Shown here: one piece after another, positions 16,222 through 24,504 of the stretch
Position numbering within the stretch: position 1 is the first letter of the stretch
How the letters are laid out: each line of letters starts with the position of its first letter
Assembly: GCA_030765525.1 (NCBI GenBank)
Contig: JAVCCK010000042.1
Coordinates: forward strand, 1-64,000
Direction of reading: 5' to 3'
DNA: 64,000 nt
From: Candidatus Lernaella stagnicola
GTDB lineage: Bacteria > Lernaellota > Lernaellaia > Lernaellales > Lernaellaceae
Made by a program: the position numbers and the translations under genes
Notes under the pieces: model-generated
The model's database searches: none
The model's input: only the letters and a program-made list of their open reading frames with translations
What the model was told of the DNA's origin: nothing

Positions 16222-18276
16222 CTAACGAGCCAGCTTCGCCGAGGCGAATCCTTCATCATTCACGACGATGGTGCGCGGACCGTACAGCCGCCCGCTGCGC
16301 GCGTCGAACCACCGCAGCGTGACGCGCTCGCCCGGCACGCCCGCGACGGTGACGGCGATGGCGTCGTGTAAGGCCTCGATTTTCGTGAAGCGCTTGTCGG
16401 CCAGCGGCACGAACTTGTCGGTCTCGCCCAGCAACGCCAAGCCGTTGGTCAGGACCGGCGCGAGAATCAGGTGCGTGAAATCGTAGAGGTCGGCGATGGG
16501 CTTGAAGTGGTAGACGCCTTCGTGCAAGCGCGCCGTTTTCGTCCTCCAGTTGTAGACGACGACCGGCTCGGTCACGCCGAGTTCGGCGGCGAGGTCGATA
16601 TGCCAGTCGGTGACGGTATCCGGGAAGTGGAAGAAGTCGCTGGGATCCTGGAGGTCGTAGGAGACGTAGGGCCACATTTTGTCCAGCTTCGCGCGCTGCG
16701 GGTGGTGCCGGGCGATGTGGTACGCGGTGAGGTAGCGCCAGCGGCCCAGCGCGCCGCGGTCGGAATAGGTTTCGGTGATAAACGGGCGCCGGTTGGGCAG
16801 CAGCATGGCGTCGATGGGCAGCGCGGGGCGATCGGGTTTGAGCAGTAGGCCGTCGACGCGGCAGGTGCGCGATAGCATGTCGGCGTCGGCCTCGCCGAGG
16901 CGGTCGCTGGGGCCGACCATGCCCGCACTCAGCGAACTGATCAGCGCTTCGGCCCAGCCGTGGTCTTCGGAAGTGCGGAAGTTGTCTTTGAAGGGCCAGA
17001 TGCCCACCGCGTAGACGATCAGATTGTTGATGTGAAACTGCGGCCAGTAGGATTCCTTCGAGACGTTGGGGGCGTAGTCGATGCTGCTGCGCACGCTGGT
17101 GATGTTGGGGTGGCGGACCGAGTCCATCACGTGGGCTGCGCCGGACATGCAGATTTGCATGGTCATACCCTGATCGGCCATCGCGCCGGCCAGGTTATCC
17201 ATATAGCGGTCGGTGGCGTCGACGGAGCGGCGCAGGGAGCGGTTGCCCCAGAATTGGTTCATCAGCCAATCCTGCTCGTAGGTGGTTACGCCCCAGCTTT
17301 TGGCGTTGCGGGCGAATTCGTCAAAGACGCCGCGCCCGACCGGCATGGCCATGCGGCGGTCGAAGACGAAGGGGTATTGGTCGACGTACTCGTTGTCTTT
17401 GGCGAACCAGCGGTTGTGGACGATAAGCGGCAACCCCGTCTTTTGGTGTAAGTACGTGAGGCCGTGGGGGAAGCGGTCGGCGGTCGGCTCCCAACGAAGC
17501 AAGCCGCCGGTGACGATGCCGCCCGCCTTTTTGTAGAACCAGGAATCGATCTGCAAGTAACCGTAGGGAATGCCGCGGGCGTCGGCGTCTTGTTTGACGC
17601 GCAGGAGCACTTCCTCTTCGGTCATGCCGGGCTCGGAGTTGTAGTAGTAGTACGCGCCGTTGTTGGTCCAGTAGCCCAGGTAGGACAGGCCGACATCGGC
17701 GTAGCGGTCGCGGCGCTCGGCGTGCTGCATCGCGCGAAGGCGGAAGCCCCAGCGCTCGATGGTATGTTGCACGCCGTGGCCCGCCACGAGTATGAAGCCA
17801 TGGTGGAACCCGGCCGGGACGCGCTCGATATCGCCGTGCAGGCCGTAGTGGATTTGGCCGTTTTCGAAGGAGATCAGCGTCGCGTAAAAGTGTTCCGTCG
17901 AAGAAAACACGAGGCAGTCGAAGTCGTCGCTGTAGAGCACGAGCGGGCCGTTAGAAGCGATGTTCTCCAGGCGGGGTGGGAACATCGGCGTGAGCTGCCA
18001 ATTGAGTACGTGCTTGTATTTCGGGTCGACGTCGATGACGCCGTAACTCACCGAGGGATGGTAGAAATCGCCGGTGGCGATGTTTTCCAAGCCGTCTTCG
18101 ACGATTTTGACGATGTGTTGTTCGCCCGTGTCGGCGGTGTGTCCGTCGACGATGAGTCCCCCGAGGCGCGGCGTAACGCCTTCTCCGCTAAGCTGGGGCG
18201 TCGTGGCGCAGGCGGCCGCCAACGCAACCACAAACGAGAACGCAAACACCGTTATCCAACGCGTGTACCGTCGCAT
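16222..18276 (-). CDS. TIM-barrel glycoside-hydrolase-like lipoprotein
   Basis: The protein has 684 residues with a lipoprotein signal (ACA, Cys23). The ATG at 18276 is preferred over one 21 nt upstream because AAAGGAG precedes it by 6 nt. An N-terminal beta-rich region (about 30-190) leads into a barrel resembling the GH36/GH31 clan: SYLGYWTNNGAYYYY (about 198-212), YLQIDSW with D244, LIVHNRWF, and TYEQDWL with D336, a good nucleophile candidate by analogy with clan enzymes. A further Asp lies in SSIDYAP (D400). The C-terminal 150 residues look like a beta-sandwich. Substrate is unknown. It is convergent with the acetylesterase-like gene, 6 nt apart. Confidence 0.72.
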   Translation of the reverse strand: MRRYTRWITVFAFSFVVALAAACATTPQLSGEGVTPRLGGLIVDGHTADTGEQHIVKIVEDGLENIATGDFYHPSVSYGVIDVDPKYKHVLNWQLTPMFPPRLENIASNGPLVLYSDDFDCLVFSSTEHFYATLISFENGQIHYGLHGDIERVPAGFHHGFILVAGHGVQHTIERWGFRLRAMQHAERRDRYADVGLSYLGYWTNNGAYYYYNSEPGMTEEEVLLRVKQDADARGIPYGYLQIDSWFYKKAGGIVTGGLLRWEPTADRFPHGLTYLHQKTGLPLIVHNRWFAKDNEYVDQYPFVFDRRMAMPVGRGVFDEFARNAKSWGVTTYEQDWLMNQFWGNRSLRRSVDATDRYMDNLAGAMADQGMTMQICMSGAAHVMDSVRHPNITSVRSSIDYAPNVSKESYWPQFHINNLIVYAVGIWPFKDNFRTSEDHGWAEALISSLSAGMVGPSDRLGEADADMLSRTCRVDGLLLKPDRPALPIDAMLLPNRRPFITETYSDRGALGRWRYLTAYHIARHHPQRAKLDKMWPYVSYDLQDPSDFFHFPDTVTDWHIDLAAELGVTEPVVVYNWRTKTARLHEGVYHFKPIADLYDFTHLILAPVLTNGLALLGETDKFVPLADKRFTKIEALHDAIAVTVAGVPGERVTLRWFDARSGRLYGPRTIVVNDEGFASAKLAR

Positions 18277-18399
18277 TTCGGCTCCTTTTTCGAGCACTGC
18301 TTTAGAGCGGCGTCAAATGTAGCGGGATACCCTTTGGCGGTCAATTGACGCTGTCGTTCGAAAACGTTTCGGCCAATATCGTGCAAAGTGTTCGTTGGC

Positions 18400-18428
18400 T
18401 TGTGAATAAACATATCTTGAAATATATT
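18400..18428 (+). promoter_or_regulatory. Sigma-70-like promoter of the K+ channel gene
   Basis: TTGTGA (18400-18405), a 17-bp spacer, TATATT (18423-18428). It lies 26 bp before the channel start in an AT-rich intergenic stretch. Confidence 0.6.
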
Positions 18429-18453
18429 TGAAAAATCAGCGTGTGGAGAATTC

Positions 18454-19245
18454 ATGCAAAAGAGAATCTATGAAATCGTCGAGAAGGCTTCGCCCGAAGA
18501 CCGTGTCAGTCGAGCTTTCGATGTCGCGATACTTGCACTAATCGTATTGAATGTTCTGGCAGTGATTGCGGAGACTATCGACGAAGTTCAGTCGTCAATT
18601 GGACCTGCCTTGCGAGCGTTCGAAGTTTTTTCGGTTGTGGTGTTTTCTACTGAATATCTGTTGAGATTATGGTCATGCACGCTTTCGCCGCAATACCGAC
18701 ATCCGGTTTGGGGACGAGTACGTTACGCCTTTAGTTTTTTCATGATCATTGACTTCTTGGCCATTGCACCCTTTTATTTCGGCATGATTGGTGATCTTCG
18801 CTTTTTGCGTAGTCTTCGCCTCTTACGTTTCTTCCGCATCATGAAAACACTTCGCTATTCGACTGCTGCCCACACGTTGGTTTCTGTAGCAAAATCTAAA
18901 AAAGAAGATCTCACGATATCATTCGTTTTTTCAGGCGTATTGTTCATTCTCGCTTCATCGGCAATGTATTTCTGTGAGCGAGATGCACAACCGGAAGCGT
19001 TTGCCAGCATTCCACATGCCATGTGGTGGGCGGCGGCGACGCTGACAACCGTCGGTTACGGCGATGTCGCGCCAATCACCGTTGTCGGGAAGGTTTTAGG
19101 AGGGATTATTGCTATACTCGGCGTGACGACATTCGCCCTGCCTACTGCCATACTCGGTGCCGGATTTCTCGAAAAAGCGTCGAGTCGGAATGCTGCGATT
19201 TGCCCGCATTGCGGCGCAACGATTCAGGATGACGATTTGAAATAA
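18454..19245 (+). CDS. Voltage-gated-type potassium channel subunit
   Basis: This 263-residue inner-membrane protein has the six-segment Kv/KvAP plan. S1 lies near 22-40 and S2-S3 near 55-110. An Arg-rich S4 (RFLRSLRLLRFFRIMK, about 116-131) follows, then S5, a pore helix and the selectivity filter TVGYGD (199-204), and S6 near 210-238. The C-terminus carries a single CPHC pair (250-253), perhaps half of a zinc ribbon. GGAG precedes the ATG by 6-7 nt, and a good promoter lies just upstream. The gene is visibly more AT-rich than its neighbours, which suggests acquisition by transfer. It is transcribed away from the glycosidase gene. Confidence 0.9.
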   Translation: MQKRIYEIVEKASPEDRVSRAFDVAILALIVLNVLAVIAETIDEVQSSIGPALRAFEVFSVVVFSTEYLLRLWSCTLSPQYRHPVWGRVRYAFSFFMIIDFLAIAPFYFGMIGDLRFLRSLRLLRFFRIMKTLRYSTAAHTLVSVAKSKKEDLTISFVFSGVLFILASSAMYFCERDAQPEAFASIPHAMWWAAATLTTVGYGDVAPITVVGKVLGGIIAILGVTTFALPTAILGAGFLEKASSRNAAICPHCGATIQDDDLK

Positions 19246-19334
19246 AAGACTTGAAATGGGTTCTTCATTCGCAAATCGTTTTCCGTCGGACCTATCCGAT
19301 TGAATCTGTCGCGTAGTGGCGTCAGCAGCCCACC

Positions 19335-19506
19335 TCACGGCATAAGTGCGAGGGCGGCGGGGGTGATCAGGTCGTCCGCGAGGTCCAGGACGCCGGTTTT
19401 GCCGCTCGGGGACATGATGCCCAGTTGGCCCATTTGCGAAAGGACGAAAACGCAGCCGTCGGCGTTGGTTTCCATGTCGGCATGGAATGCGATTAGATTA
19501 CATCCG
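19335..19506 (-). pseudogene. Orphan C-terminal gene fragment, secreted-protein-like
   Basis: Reading leftward, an open frame ends with TGA at 19335-19337 and encodes ...HADMETNADGCVFVLSQMG... to ...ITPAALALMP. It has good codon composition but no start signal, and it is interrupted upstream by the patatin-gene remnant. It looks like the 3' end of a lost gene of unknown family. Confidence 0.45.
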
Positions 19507-19507
19507 C

Positions 19508-19585
19508 TTACATCATCAGCTTGATGTCGCGTTGGAGGCGTTCTCGGCCCAGAACGCCGACGACAGCTTCGTCTCTTCCGGAGAA
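19508..19585 (-). pseudogene. C-terminal remnant of a patatin-like phospholipase gene
   Basis: Reading leftward, the fragment encodes DEAVVGVLGRERLQRDIKLM plus a final Met and ends at TAA 19508-19510. This matches the last residues of the intact patatin gene at 21435 (DEAVIGVLGKERLKRDIKLV plus Met). No further homology is seen upstream, so only about 25 codons of a former paralogue survive. The whole gap 19246-19778 otherwise contains no intact gene. Confidence 0.75.
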
Positions 19586-19778
19586 AAAAGGCCGAACGAA
19601 CGGTTCTTGAAGCATGAACAACATTGTGTTCTGCAAGCTACAGCAGTAAACTAAATCCTAGGCACCGGTTTTTTACGTATTCGGTTATTGCCTAAGTGCC
19701 GTTTTCGGTGTGTTTAGTCCGGTGAGTCGTTGAGCGTGACATGGAGAATGTTTTTTAGTTCACGCGGAAAGGTATATT

Positions 19779-21377
19779 ATGAACACAGATTTCCTTCGCC
19801 CCTTTCTGTTACTCGTCGTTGCCGCACTGCTGACCCTTGCGATCCTTCCTTCGCCCAGCTACGCGGATTGGGAAGAAAAATGGGCCGCCGCCTACAGCCA
19901 TCGGGGGTGGGCGCAGGATTATCCTATTTCTATCTTGATCGCGCCCGACGGCAACGCGATTGTCACGGGTTCCAGTTATCTTTTGAAGTTTTCTTCCTAC
20001 GGCCCACCCGGAGAAGACCACGCGCGCTTCGTCACCATCAAATACGATACGGCCGGGCAACCACTTTGGGTGGCGCAGTATCACCCCGACGACGACGGAA
20101 GCCATTGGCCGCAGGCGCAGGCCGTCGATGCCCAGGGCAACACCATCGTCACCGGCACATCATGGAACGGCTCAACGGATTTCGATTTCGCCACCGTTAA
20201 ATACAATCCCGACGGTGAGCTTCTTTGGACGGCTCGTTGGACGGAAGCCGACATGGAAGACGTGCCGACCGCGGTTGCCGTCGACGCCGCGGGCAATGTT
20301 TTTGTTGCCGGCACTTCCTTGTGCGAAACGGAATTATTCGGCACCACGACGATAAAATATGACGCCGAGGGAAACGAACTTTGGGTCGAAACCCTGCCCT
20401 ATAATTTGGGTACTCCCGACATGGGGAGCGTAATCGCCGTGACCGATGCGGGCGAGTCTTACGTAAGCGTGGAAGGCCACCGCGTGTCCTTTCCGGCGAC
20501 AATCATTAAGCGAACCGCCGACGGCGAAATGCTTTGGCGAGTCGACCTGCCCGACACAAGAATTTACGCCCTTCGCCTGGACAGTGCCGGGAACTTGTTG
20601 GCGGTCGGGGACATTGACGACACAATGACACCCGTCGTCGCAAAATACGCTTCCGGTGGCGATTTGATTTGGCGTGTCGTCCTGCCGGATAGCAAGCCGG
20701 GACAACTTTCTTTCCGGCCACATCATTACCTGGCCCTCGACGACGCCGATAACGTCTACGTCTCCTCCCTCTATCGTTCGTTCGCCAAGATAAGTCCCGC
20801 CGGAGACCTGCTTTGGGCTACGACCCTCTATCGTTTCTCCACCCGCGCGTTGCAGCCGAGTGCCGATGGCGGCGTTTCGGTCGTCGGAACCAGCCGAGGC
20901 GATATGATGAATCCTTTCGACGATTACCTCGCCATCCTGCAGTTCGATGCCGAGGGTGAATTGTCCGAAACCGTCGTTCACGAATCCCGATACGGCTCCG
21001 AAGGAATCGACCTGGCACTCGACTCCGCCGGCCGGTTGTGGGCGACTGCCGGCCTCTGCCGATTCTACGTGGACTTCCCCAAGTTAGATTGTCTGCTTTG
21101 GGATATCTTTACCGTCCAGTATTCCGACGTCTCCTCACCGGTCGATGACGATGACGACACAACGCCAACAACGGATGACGACGACAACGACGACAACGAC
21201 GATAACGACGACAACGACGATGACGATGACAACGACGACAACGACGACAACGACGATGACGATGACAACGACGATAACGACGACACCGACGATGACGATG
21301 ACGACGATGTTTCGCCCGCCGGCGATGACGACGACCAGACCGAATCCGGCGATAGTAGTGACGGAGGATGTTTTTAG
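19779..21377 (+). CDS. Secreted beta-propeller-like protein with Asp/Asn-rich tail
   Basis: The protein has 532 residues: a signal peptide (about 1-28, ending near PSYA-DW), then repeated blades. Each blade has a pattern like AVDAQGNTIVTGTSWNGSTD followed by FATVKYNPDGELLWTARW, typical of SBBP/YD-like or NHL-type propellers. From about residue 455 the chain becomes an almost pure Asp/Asn tract of about 55 residues, and the protein ends SSDGGCF with a Cys one residue from the end. The tract matches those found after lipoboxes elsewhere in this window but is C-terminal here, so it may be a spacer to a C-terminal anchoring or processing signal. GGAAAGG is 6 nt before the ATG. Ligand unknown. Confidence 0.75.
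   Translation: MNTDFLRPFLLLVVAALLTLAILPSPSYADWEEKWAAAYSHRGWAQDYPISILIAPDGNAIVTGSSYLLKFSSYGPPGEDHARFVTIKYDTAGQPLWVAQYHPDDDGSHWPQAQAVDAQGNTIVTGTSWNGSTDFDFATVKYNPDGELLWTARWTEADMEDVPTAVAVDAAGNVFVAGTSLCETELFGTTTIKYDAEGNELWVETLPYNLGTPDMGSVIAVTDAGESYVSVEGHRVSFPATIIKRTADGEMLWRVDLPDTRIYALRLDSAGNLLAVGDIDDTMTPVVAKYASGGDLIWRVVLPDSKPGQLSFRPHHYLALDDADNVYVSSLYRSFAKISPAGDLLWATTLYRFSTRALQPSADGGVSVVGTSRGDMMNPFDDYLAILQFDAEGELSETVVHESRYGSEGIDLALDSAGRLWATAGLCRFYVDFPKLDCLLWDIFTVQYSDVSSPVDDDDDTTPTTDDDDNDDNDDNDDNDDDDDNDDNDDNDDDDDNDDNDDTDDDDDDDVSPAGDDDDQTESGDSSDGGCF
21145..21312 (+). repeat. GAY/AAY codon tract encoding Asp/Asn
   Basis: Low-complexity run of GAC/GAT/AAC codons within the propeller protein gene, with imperfect repetition of DDNDDND and DDDDD units. 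It is likely prone to slippage. Confidence 0.85.
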
Positions 21378-21434
21378 CTTGTTTTCGTTCAGCTCTTGAC
21401 CGGTTTTTCTAATTCCGCGGCATTTTGAAGGTCG

Positions 21435-22790
21435 CTACATCACCAGCTTGATGTCGCGTTTGAGGCGTTCTTTGCCCAGGACGCCGATGACGGCCTCGTC
21501 GTTGGGGGTGGACTCCATTTTGCGGGCGTCTTCCTCAATGTGGACCATGGAGGTTTCGATGCCGTAGGAGCCGAGGATCTTCTTGAGCATCGGGTATTGC
21601 TCTTCCAGCGACTGCTTCACCGAGAGGAAGCCGCGCTCGGCCGCCTTGGCTCGCTGCCAGAAGGCCACGGGGTTCATCTCGAAGAACTGGACGTCGTTGA
21701 TGCCCGGTTCGATCAGGATGATATCGCCCATGAAATTGGGATCCTGGGCGTAGTAGCGCATCGCCTGGTGCAGGCGGTGATGCAGCAACATGCGGAAAAC
21801 CTGGTTGATCACCGCGACCATACCGCCGGCCGCCAAGTGGGGCTTGTCGGTGATGTACTGGTCGATTTCCTTGTACCACTGCACCACGAGGCGGTTTTCC
21901 AGCGGCCGGAACGGATTGTAGCAAATCACGAGGCTCGCGCCGTGTTCGACAGCCACGTCGATGTTGGCCGTGGCGGCCACGGCGCCGTCGACGTAATCGA
22001 TGCCCTTGATGCGCGCCGGCTTGTAGAAGCCCGGCAAGGCGGTGGAAGCCTGGATGGCCTCGCTGATGGTCAGGGCGCAGTTTTCATCGTGGCCGAACAC
22101 GACCCGCTCGCCGGTATCGAGTTTGGTGGCCGTGATGTAGAGCTCTTTGCGCTGCCGGTGATACAGATCGACGAAGTCGTTTTTGACGTGATTGGCTTCG
22201 AGGTTGTGGCGAATGTACGCCTCAAGCCGGCTGTTTTCGAAAATCCCCGAGGGGATGTAGTCGGTGATGGTGGGGATGCTTTGGCTGGCCGCGGCGATGC
22301 GCACCAGTATTTTCACGAGGTTATCAAAGTTTTTGTAGCTCGGCGAAAAGACGAAATCCGACACGTGACCCCAGAATTTCTTGTCGGAGGAAAAGAGCAT
22401 CGACAGGAAATTGATACCGAAGCGCGGCAGCGTGGTCGCGAGGTCGAAAGTCAGTTCCAGGGGTTTTTGAATGAATTCGGAGATGTTGGGATTGTAGAAG
22501 TCGAGCGGTTTGAGTTGCGAAAGCCGGTCGGAGCGTCCGTCGAGGCTTTTGAGAACTTCTTCCGGCGAGATGCCCGTGCAGATCGGGCACGCGATCAAGG
22601 CGCCGGCAGACAGCCCCACGAACATCTCGAAGTCGATGATATCGCGGTTGATCATCAGGTCGGTCAGGGCCTTGAGGCCGCCCAGCTTATAGGCGCCGCC
22701 ACTGACGGCACCGCCGGCCAAGACCAAGGCGGTCTTGGCGTTTTTCTTGCGGATGCTCAGATCGCTCTTCTGGACGATGGTTATTCCCAT
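21435..22790 (-). CDS. Patatin-like phospholipase
   Basis: The protein has 451 residues. The nucleophile elbow is GLSAG with S61; the glycine-rich oxyanion loop GGAVSGGAYKLGG is near 26-38; the dyad aspartate lies in the DGAVAATANI motif. It should hydrolyse acyl ester bonds of lipids. There is no signal peptide, so it is probably cytoplasmic or at the inner membrane. ATG 22790 is chosen because GGAGG lies 8 nt upstream; the longer frame to 22925 has no signal and odd composition. A decayed fragment of a paralogue lies at 19508-19585, so the locus once held two such genes around the propeller gene. Confidence 0.88.
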   Translation of the reverse strand: MGITIVQKSDLSIRKKNAKTALVLAGGAVSGGAYKLGGLKALTDLMINRDIIDFEMFVGLSAGALIACPICTGISPEEVLKSLDGRSDRLSQLKPLDFYNPNISEFIQKPLELTFDLATTLPRFGINFLSMLFSSDKKFWGHVSDFVFSPSYKNFDNLVKILVRIAAASQSIPTITDYIPSGIFENSRLEAYIRHNLEANHVKNDFVDLYHRQRKELYITATKLDTGERVVFGHDENCALTISEAIQASTALPGFYKPARIKGIDYVDGAVAATANIDVAVEHGASLVICYNPFRPLENRLVVQWYKEIDQYITDKPHLAAGGMVAVINQVFRMLLHHRLHQAMRYYAQDPNFMGDIILIEPGINDVQFFEMNPVAFWQRAKAAERGFLSVKQSLEEQYPMLKKILGSYGIETSMVHIEEDARKMESTPNDEAVIGVLGKERLKRDIKLVM

Positions 22791-23189
22791 CGGTTCGCCT
22801 CCGGTTTTGCCCCTGCCCGTCGGTTGAGAGGCCGGACGTTTTTGCCGCCCGGCAGCCTCATGCTGCGTAGTTTCATCGTTGCTTGGCACAGAACGTATTG
22901 GTTGCGATCTGCGAACACACTCCAATATGTTGTGCGGAGTCTATCGGCCGACCACAACATCTGTCAACCATAAAGGAAACCGGATGTCTAGTCCCCCATT
23001 CCGGTCGTGGAATGTTTTGTCTTATTTTTCAATCGGTTGGAAAGTTCATTTCCCGTAGCGTAAAAGCTGCGGCCCCTGGCGCGGTGCGTCAAACAAGAAA
23101 GCTCCCCCTCCCCGCCACGCTCGGTTTCTTGCATGCGTTCCTCACGCGAGGGCGACCGTAGGCGGATTTCGCCACCCTGCCCGGCACGC
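22791..23189. other. Intergenic stretch without recognised genes
   Basis: No credible coding region is seen in these 400 bases. The short open frame at 22883-23161 has no ribosome binding site and no recognisable sequence. The region separates two leftward transcription units. Confidence 0.5.
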
Positions 23190-23226
23190 AAAAACGCCGA
23201 CAAGCATGCGTTGTGCTTGCCGGCGC
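23190..23226 (-). terminator. Rho-independent terminator of the Tudor-like gene
   Basis: On the minus strand, CGCCGGCAAGC pairs with GCTTGTCGGCG around a 9-base loop and is followed by TTTTT. It lies about 30 bases after the stop at 23256. Confidence 0.85.
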
Positions 23227-23255
23227 TTATTAGAAGCAATCTTCCTTTTCGACCC

Positions 23256-23648
23256 TTAACGTAGCCGCAATTGGTTCCGTGACACCGTTCCCTGGTCGCC
23301 GTCGTTGAAGGCGATCGAATATTTGTTGCCGTTGATGGCCGAGACGGTCCCCGGGTAGTAGCGCCCGTCCGACCATTTCGCCAGCACTTTCACGCCGACT
23401 TTGACCATGGCCTTGGGCGGAACCACATCTATGACGATTTGGCTCGGCGCGCAGCATTTCTGGTCGCCGTCGTCAAAGGCGATGTGCCACCCGGCGTCGC
23501 ATTTCTTGGCGATTTTGCCGTGGTACCACCCGTTGGCGGTCCACTCGGCGTAAACGGCGTGGCCGACGACAAATTTGCCCCCCGCTAGGGCGACGGTCGC
23601 GGCGATAAATAGCGCCACGATCAGAAACAGACAAAGCTTACGACTCAT
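23256..23648 (-). CDS. Secreted protein with two Tudor/SH3-like repeats
   Basis: The protein has 130 residues: a signal peptide (about 1-22), then two similar small beta-barrel units, GHAVYAEWTANGWYHGKIAK...YHIAFDDGDQ-like (about 29-66) and KVLAKWSDGRYYPGTVSAIN...YSIAFNDGDQ (about 86-122). The pattern of aromatic-W-x2-G-x-[YW]-x-G followed by a D-G-D turn resembles Tudor, agenet or DUF4537-type folds. These normally bind peptides in eukaryotes but are also found in exported bacterial proteins. No catalytic residues are seen. It ends in a terminator and is transcribed separately from the following lipoprotein gene. Confidence 0.65.
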   Translation of the reverse strand: MSRKLCLFLIVALFIAATVALAGGKFVVGHAVYAEWTANGWYHGKIAKKCDAGWHIAFDDGDQKCCAPSQIVIDVVPPKAMVKVGVKVLAKWSDGRYYPGTVSAINGNKYSIAFNDGDQGTVSRNQLRLR

Positions 23649-23717
23649 ACGCGCACCCCCCTTTTCGGTTGAACGAAGCGAACCCCTCTCCTACCGCGAT
23701 TGGTGGACGCGGGTCGC

Positions 23718-24086
23718 CTATTTGACTGTGAACGTCACCGAGGCGACTTCCTTGCCGCCGCTGTCGGTATCGTGCATGCGGAAGTCGTACGACCCCTTCT
23801 TTTTCGGCGCACTGAAGGTGAAAACCCCGGAGGTTTTGCCGCCAAGATACTGGTAGGTCAGGTCGTGTTTGTCGTTCTCGGCCTCGCTGCCGTGCGGTAT
23901 CGACGCCGGGATAATGCCGATCCACGCGTTTTTCGCATAGGAACCGGGCGCTTTCCAGGTGACGTTAATCGCTTCGCCGGTTTTCACATCTGTTTTGTCG
24001 GCGCTGAGGCTGGGTCCACCGGAGCAGGCGCTAAGCACCAGGATGGACAATACGATCACACAAGCAAGCAACAGAATTCTTTTCAT
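23718..24086 (-). CDS. Small Ig-like-fold lipoprotein
   Basis: The protein has 122 residues: a signal with lipobox LSAC and then SGG, and a single domain of about 95 residues with beta-sandwich features (SADKTDVKTGEAINVTWKAP, AWIGIIPASIPHG, GSYDFRMHD, SVTFTV). The WIGIIP segment resembles domains found in calcium/phosphoinositide-binding SKICH-like or Ig-like modules, but this is a weak resemblance. ATG 24086 is preferred over one 21 nt upstream because AAGGAGT lies 7 nt before it. Function unknown. Confidence 0.65.
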   Translation of the reverse strand: MKRILLLACVIVLSILVLSACSGGPSLSADKTDVKTGEAINVTWKAPGSYAKNAWIGIIPASIPHGSEAENDKHDLTYQYLGGKTSGVFTFSAPKKKGSYDFRMHDTDSGGKEVASVTFTVK

Positions 24087-24504
24087 GAGTGTACTCCTTA
24101 CAATCAAGTGCCGGGTCGGCTAGGCGAAGCCCGGCAGTCCGGTTTCCGTCGTTCAATCGCATGGCGAAGATACTCTGGCGCAAATCAGCGAAAGAAGCTC
24201 AATCATGGAGGTCATGGCATTCATTGCACATCGGTTTTGGCCTGTCAACGAAATCAGCCGCCGGAAGGCCCGAACCGGGCGAACCGACCGGTCCAGCCGA
24301 AACCTTATTGATACCGATTCCCTCTTGATAGAACCGAAGGCTGCGGGTGTTGAGGCGTGGGGAAGCGGTTTTTTCGCAGGTTGACGCCCACGCAATGATT
24401 CGCTTTTCGCCTGCCCCTTATTGACGCGACCGGCACCTTCCGGTACAAAGTCCGCACGTAACTTTTCCGCACTAATTATGCAACTTCCGAGATGGGGTGG
24501 GCAG
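24087..24504. other. Intergenic stretch with one hairpin
   Basis: No gene recognised. GCCGGG and CCCGGC around 24110-24135 can pair into a hairpin. The frame of the synthetase gene is open back to 24421, but the encoded sequence there is not family-like. Confidence 0.4.
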
